The notes: a model not told the origin generated them from the letters alone. Positions 46,765 through 56,389 are shown, counted from the first letter of the stretch. The stretch is DNA of 64,000 bases from DATJGS01 sp035494735 (GCA_035494735.1 DATJGS010000023.1:1-64000), one strand, 5' to 3'. Translations and numbers: made by a program.

Positions 46765-47982
46765 CTAGCTCGCCGCCTCCGCCGGGGGGGCGCTCCGTGC
46801 GGCGAGCGCCTGCACGACGAGGAACAGCGCCAGCCCGACGAAGCAGAGCGTGGCTTCGGCGAACAACATGCCGGCCGGGCCCCAGCGCGTGTGGGCGGCG
46901 CCGTCGACGAGCGTCATGTACCAGATGGGCGTGTTGGACAGGGACGCGAACACGCTGTACTTGGTGGCGGCCGCGCCCTTGCCCATGGCTTCGAGCACGA
47001 ACGCCGAAAAGCCGGCGTACGTGAGACCGGTGACGAACGCGTACAGCATCGTGAACACGACGTAGCTGGTCTCGGTGCGCGGCGCGAGCCCCATGCCGAT
47101 CGCGCACAGAGCCTGGAGCACGCCGTAGAGCGCGTACGACATCTTTCGATCCATGCGGTCCGACAGCCAGCCGCCCACGATGCAGCCGCCCGCCATGACG
47201 AATCCGCCGAACACGCCGGTCACGAGCGCGACGGTGTTCGCGGACGCGCGCCAGTCGCCGGCCACCGCCGACCACAGGTTCGCGGCCGCGCCGCTGCCGA
47301 TCGGCAGGAAGCACAGGAACAGGGCGAGGTATCCGAGCCGCGAGCGCGCGACGTTCCACAGATCGCGCACGACGTTGCGCAGCGACTCGGTGAAGCGCGC
47401 GTGCCGGTGCGCGGCTTCCGGCTCGGCGATGAACAGGATCGGGATCGCGCACAGCAGGCACGCGACGCCGAGGCCGGCGCCCGCCATCCACGGCGCGGGC
47501 AGCACCTGCGCCAGCCATAGACCGGCGCCGCCGCCGACGCCCTGACCGCCCAGGTTGCCGGCCAGGAACCAGCCGCCCGCGCGGCCCTTCTGTTCGTCGG
47601 ACGTTCCGTAGGCCATCAGGCTCTCGACCGACATGCCGAGGAACGTGACGGCGACGTTCGCGATCAGCACGATGGCCGACAGGACCGGGACATTCGCGGG
47701 CGTGGCCGGCAGCGCGCCCATCAGCCACATGCCGGCGGCGCTCGCGACCGACCCGATCAGATACCACGCGCGTCGGCTCAGCGTCGTGTCCGCGATCGGC
47801 GCCCAGGCGAACTTCCACGTATGCGGGATGTAGCTGATGGCGACGAGGCCGGCGATGGCGCCGACGCTCAGCCCAGCCTTCGACAGGAGATACGCGAGGG
47901 CCACCGTGAGGTAGCCGCCCATGGCGCCGAAGGGAAGGATCAGGAACAGGAACGCGATGGGATGGGCGCGCCGCGTGGACAT
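46765..47982 (-). CDS. MFS transporter (AmpG/PucC-like)
   Basis: A 405-residue protein with 12 predicted helices. HPIAFLFLILPFGAMGGYL, YIPHTWKFAWAPIADTTLSRR and SDEQKGRAGGWFLAGNLGGQG resemble the AmpG/PucC branch of the major facilitator superfamily, which carries muropeptides, acetyl-CoA or pigment-related cargo. The ATG at 47982 (MSTRRAHP) is used because the first helix follows; it lacks a clear ribosome binding site. A 200-bp gap separates it from the metzincin gene on the same strand, so cotranscription is uncertain. Confidence 0.78.
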   Translation of the reverse strand: MSTRRAHPIAFLFLILPFGAMGGYLTVALAYLLSKAGLSVGAIAGLVAISYIPHTWKFAWAPIADTTLSRRAWYLIGSVASAAGMWLMGALPATPANVPVLSAIVLIANVAVTFLGMSVESLMAYGTSDEQKGRAGGWFLAGNLGGQGVGGGAGLWLAQVLPAPWMAGAGLGVACLLCAIPILFIAEPEAAHRHARFTESLRNVVRDLWNVARSRLGYLALFLCFLPIGSGAAANLWSAVAGDWRASANTVALVTGVFGGFVMAGGCIVGGWLSDRMDRKMSYALYGVLQALCAIGMGLAPRTETSYVVFTMLYAFVTGLTYAGFSAFVLEAMGKGAAATKYSVFASLSNTPIWYMTLVDGAAHTRWGPAGMLFAEATLCFVGLALFLVVQALAARSAPPAEAAS

Positions 47983-48252
47983 GGAGCGGCACACTAGCAG
48001 AGCGACCTTCGCGCGCGGAGTCCGCACGCGATCTCGGCGGAATTGTCGAGCCCATGACGGTGTGGCGGATCGGCCACGCGGCGGACGCGATCGTGCACCG
48101 CCCGCGCGATCTCACTCTGAAACACCGCACCGACGCGCCTGGGATCGCGGCGCTTGCGCGCCCGTGCCCCGCGTGGCACGCACCCTGCGACATGACGCCG
48201 CGGGACATCGATCCTATCGCGGGCCGCGCGTCTCGAAAACAGGAGGTGGCTC

Positions 48253-48687
48253 ATGCTGCGACGCACGCTGAGTCTCGTGGCGCTGTTGCTGATCGCCGCA
48301 TCGTGCGCACCCGAGATGATGGGCACGAATACGTATCTGGGATTCCGTCTCGACATCGCGAGCGCGCCGCCGCCGCCGCGCGTGCGCTATTACGATGAGG
48401 GGCCGCGGCTCGTGGCGATTCCCGACAGCCGCGTCTACTATGTCGACAACGCCGGCTGCGAGATGTACCAGTACGATTCGAGCTTCTACATCGTCTCGAG
48501 TGGTTACTGGTATCGCTCGGGCAGCGCGAACGGCCCGTTCGCGGTGATCGACGTGCACTCCGTGCCGGAGGAGGTCGTGCGCAATCCGCGCGGCCGCTGG
48601 AACCGGCATCCGCACGGCGGACCTCCCGGGCAGATGAAGAAGGACCGGGACCGCGACCACGATCACGACAACGGCTGGCACAACTGA
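48253..48687 (+). CDS. Small lipoprotein with His/Asp-rich tail
   Basis: A 144-residue lipoprotein. AGGAGG lies 7 nt before the ATG, and the signal ends in IAASC (lipobox). The middle is rich in Tyr and Gly (RYYDEGPRLVAIPDSRVYYV, YQYDSSFYIVSSGYWYRSG), resembling small lipoproteins with YxxGxWY modules. The C-terminus KKDRDRDHDHDNGWHN could bind divalent metal. No enzyme motif. Alone, followed by a double hairpin. Confidence 0.72.
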   Translation: MLRRTLSLVALLLIAASCAPEMMGTNTYLGFRLDIASAPPPPRVRYYDEGPRLVAIPDSRVYYVDNAGCEMYQYDSSFYIVSSGYWYRSGSANGPFAVIDVHSVPEEVVRNPRGRWNRHPHGGPPGQMKKDRDRDHDHDNGWHN

Positions 48688-48702
48688 TCTCGCCGCGAGC
48701 GC

Positions 48703-48737
48703 GGGACCAGGGAAGGTCCCGTCGCCCGCGGGCGACG
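48703..48737. terminator. Double hairpin after the small lipoprotein gene
   Basis: GGGACC/GGTCCC (48703-48708 and 48715-48720) with a 6-nt loop is followed directly by a perfect palindrome of 16-18 bp around 48720-48737. It may end the transcript of the lipoprotein gene. Confidence 0.4.
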
Positions 48738-48872
48738 CGTGGTGACGGGCGCGATGCCCGGCCGGCGCCAGGCGAGAAGCGCCGTGGGAGGGCCGGCGCC
48801 GCGTGAGGAGCGCGCGGTGCTATGCTCCGTCGCGTGCTCGCGGGCGTCGTCGACGCCCCTCGAGGAGGAGCG

Positions 48873-50699
48873 ATGCCTGCCTCACGACGCGATCGACGGT
48901 GCCCGCCACTCCGACGTCCGGCGCGGACGTTCGTCGCGACCCTGTGCCTCGTGTGCGTCCCAGCGTTCACGGGGCTACGCGCCGCGGAGATCCCGCAGGA
49001 CGCGCCCGGCACGTCACCCGGTCCCTCGGCCCCCGGCCTCGCCTCGCGCGCGCCCGCGAGGACCCCGAACCCCCTGACACCCGTCGCGCCCGAGCCTCCG
49101 CCGGGCGGTCGCTCCGCCGATCCGCTGGTGCGCATCCTGAAGCGCGTCGAGCGCTTCCTCGCGGCGCACGAGGTCGACGGCGTGATGTTGGATTCGCGTT
49201 ACGCGCTCGATCCCACCGAGGTCGTCCGCCTCACGGCGACGTGCCAGTTGCTCGGCTACGTCGAGCTCGACCGCACGCTGCCGCGCCCGCATTTCAAACG
49301 CGCCGTCGGGTGTGCCGCCGACTATCTCGCCGCGCGTTTCGACATCGTCCGGTCGGGCACGGTGTTCGACGGCATGCTCGGCTACGCGTTCCTCGAGGCG
49401 TACGAGGTGACGGGCAACGCGCGGGATCTCGAGTACGGCGCGCGCGTCGTCGCCGAGCTCGAGGGCATCCCGCGCTCCGAGTACATCCTGAACGGCGGGC
49501 TGATGGCGGCCATGGCGTTCGCCAAGTACGGGAAGCTGACCGGCGACGCGACGGCCACGTCGCTCGCGCACCAGATCCTCGCCGGCGTTCCGCAGTACCA
49601 GCACGTCGACGGCAGCTTTCCGCACTGGTGCGCGTGCTCGCGCGACGTGAGCTACACGGACTGGATGAGCATGGAGTTGATCCTGATCGAGCGCGATCTC
49701 TCCGACCCGGTCATCGAGCCGATGCTCGACGGAACGCGGCGCTTCATGGAGGAGCGCATCGATGGAAACGGCCACACGAGTTACGAGGCGCCGTGCGCCG
49801 ACTATCCCGGGTGCGTGCAGTACTACTACAGCATCGCGACCGGCTGCGACATCGACTACGACACGCGCGCGTTCACGAACGAAGTGGGCTACAGCGCGCT
49901 GCTGTTCGACCACACGCAGTCGGCGCGCTACGCGCCGCTCATGGCGTTCGCCGACGCGATCGAGGACGGCGGCGTCTGGGCGGACAAGTGGGCCTTCTGG
50001 CCGCCGCCGAGCGATCCCTACTATCCGTGGACCGTCGCCGACACCTCGGTGAGCAACATCAGCACGAACTTCTGGTCGCTGGCGAGCACCCTGAGCGGCC
50101 GCGCCGACGTCGCGGCCAGCGCCCAGGCCTGGGACGAGGAGGATGCGAGCGACGACCCGTACGCGGGGCTCTCGCCCGAGCCGAGCGACGTGGCGCGCGC
50201 GCCGATCACGGGGGTGGATGCGAGACGCGCGACGCGTGACGAGGCGAACGCGGACGCGCAGTCCACCGCGCCCGCGCGGCGCAGCGCGGTCGATGCCCGG
50301 CTCGCGGCCGGCGAGCGGCCCGAGAATTTCTGCGACGGGGTCGACGCGGCGCCCGCGCTCACCTCGGCGGCGGCGGGGTCTCGCGCCGCGCGTCCGAGCG
50401 GCGTCGCATGGGCGGACGACGCGGCTCGCGGCGTCACGCTCGAGTGGACGCCGAGCCCGTCCCGGATCGCCCGGCTGCGCCTCTCGCTGTCGCGGCCACG
50501 TGTGGTCACGTGGTCGGTGTGGGACGTCGCCGGACGCCGCGTCCGCCGCCTGCCGGCCGCCTTGTTCGATGCCGGCGCCCACGACCTCACTTGGGATGGC
50601 CGCGATGAGGCCGGCCGCGCCTGCGCGGGCGGGGTCTACTTCGCCGCCGCCGACGCCGACGGTCGCCGCGCCGTCGCGCGGTTCGCGCTCGGGCGGTGA
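48873..50699 (+). CDS. Secreted alpha-toroid (glycosidase/lyase-like) protein with FlgD-like tail
   Basis: A 608-residue protein. GAGGAGG before ATG 48873; an upstream ATG at 48822 is possible. A signal-anchor stretch (FVATLCLVCVPAFTGLRA) lies about 25-42. Residues about 85-430 look all-helical with repeated hairpins (GYVELDRTLPRPHF, GYAFLEAYEVTGNARDLEYG, ILNGGLMAAMAFAKYGKLTGD, YTDWMSMELILIERD), like six-hairpin toroids of glycoside hydrolases or polysaccharide lyases, though no catalytic residue can be named. A disordered stretch follows, then a FlgD-like domain (VWDVAGRRV, GGVYFAAAD) ending RFALGR. Function unknown. Confidence 0.72.
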   Translation: MPASRRDRRCPPLRRPARTFVATLCLVCVPAFTGLRAAEIPQDAPGTSPGPSAPGLASRAPARTPNPLTPVAPEPPPGGRSADPLVRILKRVERFLAAHEVDGVMLDSRYALDPTEVVRLTATCQLLGYVELDRTLPRPHFKRAVGCAADYLAARFDIVRSGTVFDGMLGYAFLEAYEVTGNARDLEYGARVVAELEGIPRSEYILNGGLMAAMAFAKYGKLTGDATATSLAHQILAGVPQYQHVDGSFPHWCACSRDVSYTDWMSMELILIERDLSDPVIEPMLDGTRRFMEERIDGNGHTSYEAPCADYPGCVQYYYSIATGCDIDYDTRAFTNEVGYSALLFDHTQSARYAPLMAFADAIEDGGVWADKWAFWPPPSDPYYPWTVADTSVSNISTNFWSLASTLSGRADVAASAQAWDEEDASDDPYAGLSPEPSDVARAPITGVDARRATRDEANADAQSTAPARRSAVDARLAAGERPENFCDGVDAAPALTSAAAGSRAARPSGVAWADDAARGVTLEWTPSPSRIARLRLSLSRPRVVTWSVWDVAGRRVRRLPAALFDAGAHDLTWDGRDEAGRACAGGVYFAAADADGRRAVARFALGR

Positions 50700-50803
50700 G
50701 CGGCATGGGGGCGCCGATCGCGCGGCGCGATTTGCCGCGTCAAGAGCCTGCCTCGCGAAGCCGATAACCTCACGAGGTCGTGCGCTCGACGCTCGGGGGC
50801 TTC

Positions 50804-53626
50804 ATGAATTCCAAAGGACCGGCGCTTGCCCGCCTTCTCTCGCTCATCCTCCTCGGCGCGCTCCTGTCGCCCGCGCCCGCGCGCGCCATTCGGCGTTTTC
50901 GTGCGCCGCTGCTTGCTCAGTTGAGCGGTGGACAACCCTCCACGTCCAACCCAGAGGGCGTGACCATCGCCGACGTCAATGGCGACGGTGTTCCGGACCT
51001 CATCGCGCCCGGCGCCTCGGGGCTGGGCCCCGTCGTGCTGCTCGGGCTCGGAGACGGCACGTTTGCCCAGGCGGTCTCGGGCGTGAGCCCCGTCTTCGGC
51101 TCATGGACGGCGGTCGGCGACTGCGACGGAGATGGACACCTCGACGTCATATCCCAGGGCTTCCACTCGTTGGGTGTCGGATTCGGTGACGGGAGTGGCA
51201 CCCACTGGACGCCGGCGGGTTTCACGCCATCGTGCGCGTCCGGTATGGCGGCCGCGGATTTCGACGGCGACGGCCGGACCGATCTCGCCATGGTCGGCGA
51301 CGATCACCGGTTGCAAGTCCTGTTCGGCCGCGCGGACCGATCCTTCGACACGATCCCCGTGGAGCCCGACAGCATCGACGGGTTCGTCGACATGGTCCGC
51401 GTGGCCGACTTCAACCACGACGGCCATCCCGACGTTGTCGTGCTCACGGGATCCAACCCGGGCAGCGTGGTCGTCTTTCTGGGACATGGCAATCGGACGT
51501 TCGACTATCGACCGTTCCGTGGCGACCTCGCTTCGACGGCCTACGACCTCGCGGTGGGCGACGCGACTCAGGACGGTTCTCCCGACCTCGTTATCCACGA
51601 AACGACACAGGTGGGGTTGTTGCGCGGCAACGGTGACGGGTCATTCGCGCCCGAGCAGAAACTGTTCGACGTGCCGAGCCAGCTGGGAGGCGTCGTGCTC
51701 GGCGACGTCACCGGCGACGCCGTTCCCGACATCGTGGTTTCGGACTTCTCGGCGGGCCAGCGCAAGATCGTGACCCACCCCGGCACCGGCGGCGGAACGT
51801 TCGGCGCCGCGATCGTCAATGCCACGCATCGGCCGTTGGCTTCGCTCGCGCTCGCGGACCTCAATGGGGACGAGCAGACGGATCTCGTCGCCCTCGACCA
51901 GTCCGAGAACGGGGTGCGCATCGGGCTCGGCGATGGAGCCGGGCACTTTGGCGACACGCCGGTCGACCTCTTCTACAACGGCTTTGTTCTGGGTGTAGCG
52001 GCGTCGGACCTCAATCGGGATGGATTCGCAGACATCGTCAGCATCGTCGACGGGGCGGGACAAGTGCTGCACGTCGCGTTGGGCGGGCAGGGGCGGCTCT
52101 TCACGGACGTCGCTCCTCGCACGTTGATCCCGAATGAGCCCGCCGGAATGCGATTGGCCGGCTTGATGGATCTGGACGAGGACAGCGTCGCCGACCTCGT
52201 GATCATCCGGGGCGGCACACGATTGGGCGTCTTCCATGGAAACGCCGATGGCACGTTCGGCGCGGAGCACCTCGTGGCCGTTCCCACCGTGGGGTCGGCC
52301 TTCTCGTATGACGTCAACGGCGACGGCCATCGGGATCTGATCGTTCCTGCGTCCGACTCCGTTCGCGTGCTCATGGGAAATGGCGCGCTCGGCTTCGGGC
52401 CGGCGGTGTCGACGCCGGTCGGAGGGCTCTCCGTTCTGAGCAGTGCGTCCGCTGACTTCGACGGAGATGGTCAGCCTGACGTCGAATTGATCCGCATGAG
52501 AACCGAGTTCGGATGGCCGACGCCCATCGTCGAACGCGTACGGATGAAGGGCAACAGTGACGGCACGTTCGCCGCGTCGGCGCCGGTCGCGACGTCCTAC
52601 CCGAGCGACGTCGAGAGCGCCGACCTGAATAGGGACGGCCGATCGGACTTGATCGTCGAGACGTACTCGGGACTCGACTACGAGCTCTATTCGGGTTCCA
52701 TCGCGGCGCAGTTGCAGCAGTCGGATGGTCCTCTGGGGCCGATCGTGTCGGGGCCACGGCCCGCACACGAGTCTCCGCCGGCGGTCTTCACGATCGACGG
52801 CGACACCGCTCCCGATCGGGTGGCCGCGCTCTACGGAACGATCGACGTGTGGCGAGGCGATGGAAGCGGGGGCTTCGAGCCGGAACCGGGCTATTCGGGA
52901 TTCGACGGCGAGTCGACCGTGCCCTTCGCGCTCGGTGACTTCGATGGCGACGGACACGTCGACATGGCCGGCGGCGATCAGAACTTCGGCGTGCGCGTGC
53001 TGTTCGGCCGCGATACGGTCGCCCCGGCCGTGCAATGGACGGAGCCGTATGCGAACGCGCTGATCGGGATCGGCATCGTCACGCACGTGAGTTGGACGGC
53101 GACGGACGCGAGCGGCCTCGCCGGCGCCGACCTCTTCGCCTCGCGCCATGGCGCGGCCGGCCCTTACCTCCCCGTCGCGCTCGGCCTCGGCAACGCCGGC
53201 TCCTACGATTGGACCGCGCCCGGCCCGCCCAGCGACAGCATCGTCCTGAAAGTCGTCGTGCGCGACAGCGATGGCAACGTGTCGATCGCGAAGAGCGCCG
53301 GGCTGCTGCGCGCCGTCGATGCCGCCGGCGTCCCAGGCGCCACGACGACGGTTCGTCGCACGGCGATTCGCGGCCTCGGCCCGAATCCTTCGCGCGGAAG
53401 CATCGCGCTCCGTCTCGAGCTTCCGGTGGCCGCGAGAACGCGCGTGCGGCTGCTCGACGTGCAGGGCCGGACGCTCGGCGTGCTGTTCGACGGGGAGCGC
53501 CCGGCCGGCGAGTCCTCGCTCGCATTGAACCTCGCGGGGCGCGTGCCTCTCGCGCCCGGCTGGTACGTCGTGCGTGTCGACGCGAATCACGAGGTGGCCA
53601 CGGCGCGCGTCGCCATCACGCGCTGA
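50804..53626 (+). CDS. Secreted FG-GAP/VCBS-repeat propeller protein with FlgD-like tail
   Basis: A 940-residue protein. ATG 50804 is taken as start; GTG 50780 is possible. A signal peptide (SLILLGALLSPAPARA) is followed by about 14 FG-GAP units, each with a calcium loop such as ADVNGDGVPDLI, ADFDGDGRTDLA, SADLNRDGRSDLI and GDFDGDGHVDMA, enough for two seven-bladed propellers. A fibronectin-like domain (HVSWTATDASGLAGADLF) and the FlgD-like tail (LGPNPSRGSIALRLELP, LLDVQGRTL, WYVVRVD), ending RVAITR, complete it. Likely a surface adhesin or binding protein. The repeat region looks less extreme in GC at third positions than the genes on either side. Confidence 0.85.
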   Translation: MNSKGPALARLLSLILLGALLSPAPARAIRRFRAPLLAQLSGGQPSTSNPEGVTIADVNGDGVPDLIAPGASGLGPVVLLGLGDGTFAQAVSGVSPVFGSWTAVGDCDGDGHLDVISQGFHSLGVGFGDGSGTHWTPAGFTPSCASGMAAADFDGDGRTDLAMVGDDHRLQVLFGRADRSFDTIPVEPDSIDGFVDMVRVADFNHDGHPDVVVLTGSNPGSVVVFLGHGNRTFDYRPFRGDLASTAYDLAVGDATQDGSPDLVIHETTQVGLLRGNGDGSFAPEQKLFDVPSQLGGVVLGDVTGDAVPDIVVSDFSAGQRKIVTHPGTGGGTFGAAIVNATHRPLASLALADLNGDEQTDLVALDQSENGVRIGLGDGAGHFGDTPVDLFYNGFVLGVAASDLNRDGFADIVSIVDGAGQVLHVALGGQGRLFTDVAPRTLIPNEPAGMRLAGLMDLDEDSVADLVIIRGGTRLGVFHGNADGTFGAEHLVAVPTVGSAFSYDVNGDGHRDLIVPASDSVRVLMGNGALGFGPAVSTPVGGLSVLSSASADFDGDGQPDVELIRMRTEFGWPTPIVERVRMKGNSDGTFAASAPVATSYPSDVESADLNRDGRSDLIVETYSGLDYELYSGSIAAQLQQSDGPLGPIVSGPRPAHESPPAVFTIDGDTAPDRVAALYGTIDVWRGDGSGGFEPEPGYSGFDGESTVPFALGDFDGDGHVDMAGGDQNFGVRVLFGRDTVAPAVQWTEPYANALIGIGIVTHVSWTATDASGLAGADLFASRHGAAGPYLPVALGLGNAGSYDWTAPGPPSDSIVLKVVVRDSDGNVSIAKSAGLLRAVDAAGVPGATTTVRRTAIRGLGPNPSRGSIALRLELPVAARTRVRLLDVQGRTLGVLFDGERPAGESSLALNLAGRVPLAPGWYVVRVDANHEVATARVAITR

Positions 53627-53671
53627 GGCCGCGAGCCGCGAGCCGCGAGAATGCCGGCCGCTGCGCCGCTG

Positions 53672-53701
53672 TTGGTGATGGCGCGTCGCCGCGCTTAGAC
53701 T
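53672..53701 (+). promoter_or_regulatory. Candidate promoter for the threonine dehydratase-like gene
   Basis: TTGGTG (53672-53677), 18-nt spacer, TAGACT (53696-53701), 60 nt before the ATG. Confidence 0.38.
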
Positions 53702-53761
53702 CGCGGCCGCCGCCGCGCGCGCTAACGCGCGCCCGACCATGGCCGCGCAGAGTCCGCCCGC

Positions 53762-54727
53762 ATGATTGCCTCCGACATCCTCGACATCGCCGAGATCCGC
53801 GCCGCGCAGGCGCGCATCGCCTCGGCGATCGTGCGCACGCCGCTCCTCAGGCTGCACCTCGACGACGGGCCGGGCGAGATCTGGCTCAAGCTCGAGAACC
53901 TGCAGCCGATCGGTTCGTTCAAGCTGCGCGGCGCGAGCAACGCGCTCGCCTTGGCTCCCCCCGAGCAGCTCGCGCGCGGCGTGTGGACGGCGAGCGCCGG
54001 CAACATGGCGCAGGGCGTGGCCTGGCAGGCGCGGCGCCTCGGCGTGCCGTGCCACGTCGTCGCTCCCGACCACGCGCCGGCCACGAAGCTCGAGGCGCTG
54101 GCCCGACTCGGCGCGTCGGTCGTGAAGGTTCCGTTCGCCGACTGGTTTCAGATCCTCGAGACGCGCACGTTCCCGGGGCTCGACGGCTTCTTCGTGCACC
54201 CGGTCAGCGACCGCGCCGTCATCGCCGGCAACGGCACGATCGGCCTCGAAATCGCGGAGGACCTGCCGGACGTCGACGCCGTGATCGTGCCATACGGAGG
54301 CGGAGGCCTGAGCTGCGGCATCGCGTCCGCGCTGCGCGCGCTACGCCCCGCCGCCAAGGTGTTCGCGTGCGAGGTCGAGACCGCGGCGCCGCTCGCCGCG
54401 TCGCTGGCCGCCGGCGCGCCGACGCGCGTGACGTACACGCCGACATTCGTCGACGGCATGGGCGGGCCGTTCGTGCTCGCCGACATGTGGCCGCTCGTGC
54501 GCCAATTGCTGGCGGGCTCGATCGTGGTCCCGGTCGCCGCGGTGGCCGCCGCGGTGCGCCTGCTCGCCGAGCGCCAGCGCGTGATCGCCGAGGGCGCGGG
54601 CGCCGCGGCGCTCGCGGCCGCGCGCACCGGGCGCGCCGGGTCCGGGCGCATCGTGTGCATCGTGTCCGGCGGCAACATCGACTCGCGGCGTCTGACCGCG
54701 ATCCTGAACGGCGAGACGCCGGACTAG
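53762..54727 (+). CDS. PLP-dependent threonine/serine dehydratase family enzyme
   Basis: A 321-residue fold-type II PLP enzyme. The cofactor lysine is Lys54 in PIGSFKLRGASN, the phosphate loop is PYGGGGLSCG, and SGGNID near the C-terminus is the closing PLP-binding segment. No ACT domain is present, so it is of the catabolic/serine-racemase-like short type rather than the feedback-regulated biosynthetic enzyme. It would deaminate threonine to 2-oxobutyrate or serine to pyruvate. The exact substrate is uncertain. No clear ribosome binding site precedes the ATG. Confidence 0.85.
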   Translation: MIASDILDIAEIRAAQARIASAIVRTPLLRLHLDDGPGEIWLKLENLQPIGSFKLRGASNALALAPPEQLARGVWTASAGNMAQGVAWQARRLGVPCHVVAPDHAPATKLEALARLGASVVKVPFADWFQILETRTFPGLDGFFVHPVSDRAVIAGNGTIGLEIAEDLPDVDAVIVPYGGGGLSCGIASALRALRPAAKVFACEVETAAPLAASLAAGAPTRVTYTPTFVDGMGGPFVLADMWPLVRQLLAGSIVVPVAAVAAAVRLLAERQRVIAEGAGAAALAAARTGRAGSGRIVCIVSGGNIDSRRLTAILNGETPD

Positions 54728-54760
54728 CCGCGCTTCGACGCGCCGGCCGGCGGTCGCTCG

Positions 54761-54789
54761 TTGCCGAGGGCGCGCCGGAACGGTAGCCT
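54761..54789 (+). promoter_or_regulatory. Candidate promoter for the PH/SHOCT gene
   Basis: TTGCCG (54761-54766), 17-nt spacer, TAGCCT (54784-54789), 57 nt before the ATG. Confidence 0.42.
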
Positions 54790-54846
54790 GCGACCTCACG
54801 CGCTGCTGACCCCGAACGCTCAACGCCTCACTGAGGAGACTCGCCC

Positions 54847-55455
54847 ATGGCGGATGCCGCGACCACGACCACTCCCGCTGCCGTGCCGGGACTCGCGAGC
54901 CTGCAAGCGATCCTCGTGCGCGACGAGGTCATCGAAGCCACGGCGATCCAGCGCCGCCTGTTCGCACTGACTCACCGCCGCGTCGTCGTGGCCGCGACCA
55001 CGAACCGCTTGATCGCGCTCAAGCGTGGACTGTTCGGCGGCTACGAGTATTCGGATCTGCGCTGGCAGGATCTCAAGGAAGCCCATGTGCACGTCGGCAT
55101 CTTCGCGGCGACGCTGCGGCTGGTCGTCGAGAACACGAGCGACCTGGCGAGCGCGCAGACCCCGAACCGCGTGCTGGAGTTCACGGGGCTGGATGCCGCC
55201 GAGGCGCAGGCCGTGTACCGCGTGTGCCAGGCCCAGGACCAGGCCTGGCGCGAGAAGCGCCGCGTGCGCGAGATGGAAGAGCTGCGCGCGCGTTCGGGAG
55301 GCGTGCAGATCATGGGCGGCGCGGCGGCCGGGCTGGCCGCGCCGACCGGCGATCCGCTGCAGCGCCTGGAACAGGCGCGGCAGATGCTGGCGTCCAAGCT
55401 CATCTCCGACGCCGAGTACGAGGCGATCAAGGCCAAGATCCTGAGCGGCGCCTAG
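54847..55455 (+). CDS. Bacterial PH-like and SHOCT domain protein
   Basis: A 202-residue cytoplasmic protein. GAGGAG is 9 nt before the ATG. Residues about 30-130 look like a YokE-type bacterial PH domain (HRRVVVAATTNRLIALKRG, YSDLRWQDLKEAHVHVGIF, LRLVVENTS). A charged linker helix (KRRVREMEELRAR) leads to a C-terminal SHOCT helix pair (DPLQRLEQARQMLASKLIS then DAEYEAIKAKIL). SHOCT motifs are thought to mediate oligomerisation. No specific role can be named. Single-gene unit. Confidence 0.75.
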   Translation: MADAATTTTPAAVPGLASLQAILVRDEVIEATAIQRRLFALTHRRVVVAATTNRLIALKRGLFGGYEYSDLRWQDLKEAHVHVGIFAATLRLVVENTSDLASAQTPNRVLEFTGLDAAEAQAVYRVCQAQDQAWREKRRVREMEELRARSGGVQIMGGAAAGLAAPTGDPLQRLEQARQMLASKLISDAEYEAIKAKILSGA

Positions 55456-55567
55456 CCCCGACGCGGGCCGCCGAGGTGCCACCCCGGCGGTGGGTTGGCC
55501 GACGACCCGCCCGGCGCGCGAGCACCCGCGACGGTGCCAGGGTTGCCGGACCTCATCGTCTCGGGGG

Positions 55568-55597
55568 TTGCCCGGCCCGCGGCGCCGGCGCTAGGCT
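55568..55597 (+). promoter_or_regulatory. Candidate promoter for the DUF4382 gene
   Basis: TTGCCC (55568-55573), 18-nt spacer, TAGGCT (55592-55597), 86 nt before the ATG at 55684. Confidence 0.42.
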
Positions 55598-55683
55598 AAC
55601 GGGCGGCGCTCCCCGCCACAGCAGGCCGCATGGCCGCAGACAAGGCATCTCGCCGCGCTTTCACATTGGGGGAGGATCGAGCC

Positions 55684-56334
55684 ATGCACCGAATCGCGAC
55701 CGCACTCGGCATTGTGCTCCTCGTCGCACTCTTCTTCGGTTGCTCCAAGAGTCCCAGCAAGCCCGCGATGGGCCAGGTCATCGTGCACATGACCGACGCG
55801 CCGGCCGCGTTCGACGCGGTCAACATCGTCGTTGACCAGGTCGCGATCCACGCGTCGAACGGATCGGGCGACGACGGCGAGCCGGGGGACTCGCTGGAAG
55901 TGGGTGAGCCCGAAGACTCGACGGACACGCACGAAGCGGACGACGACTCGACCGAGACGCACGAATCCGATCACGATTCGTCGGACGTGCACCAGGCGGG
56001 CTGGGAAGTCCTCAGCCACGACACGCAGACCATCGACCTGCTCGCGCTGCGCAACGGAACCACGACGCAGATCGGCGTCGGGATGGTGCCCGCGGGCCAC
56101 TACACGCAGGTGCGGCTGCGCCTGGGTGCGGGCTCGAACGTGGTCGTCGACGGCGTGGCCCACCCGCTCACGATTCCGAGCGGCATGCAGTCCGGACTCA
56201 AGCTGATCGGGCCCTTCAGTGTTTCGGCCGGGGGGACCACGCAGCTTACGCTCGACTTCATCGCCGATCAGTCGGTCGTGCTGCAGTCCGACGGCACGTA
56301 TCGCCTGCAGCCCACCATCAAGATGGTCCGCTGA
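55684..56334 (+). CDS. DUF4382-type lipoprotein with acidic His-containing repeat
   Basis: A 216-residue lipoprotein. GGGAGG precedes the ATG at 55684, and the signal ends LFFGC. The fold is DUF4382-like: GQVIVHMTDAPAAFDAVNIV and VDQVAIH at the N-terminus, WEVLSHDTQTIDLLALRNGT, and GHYTQVRLRLG. Between strands 2 and 3 an insertion carries about 2.7 copies of a 10-residue unit, D-S-T-D/E-T-H-E-x-D-x, giving a very acidic loop with histidines. The domain is common in marine and FCB bacteria and of unknown function. A perfect terminator follows. Confidence 0.82.
   Translation: MHRIATALGIVLLVALFFGCSKSPSKPAMGQVIVHMTDAPAAFDAVNIVVDQVAIHASNGSGDDGEPGDSLEVGEPEDSTDTHEADDDSTETHESDHDSSDVHQAGWEVLSHDTQTIDLLALRNGTTTQIGVGMVPAGHYTQVRLRLGAGSNVVVDGVAHPLTIPSGMQSGLKLIGPFSVSAGGTTQLTLDFIADQSVVLQSDGTYRLQPTIKMVR
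55915..55995 (+). repeat. Short in-frame tandem repeat, 30-bp period
   Basis: Three units at 55915-55944, 55945-55974 and 55975-55995 code for DSTDTHEADD, DSTETHESDH and DSSDVHQ. Copy number could vary between strains. Confidence 0.75.
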
Positions 56335-56389
56335 GCCGCGGCCCCGGAGCGCCACTTCGGCTGGCGGCCCGACCGGGTCTCTGACACGT

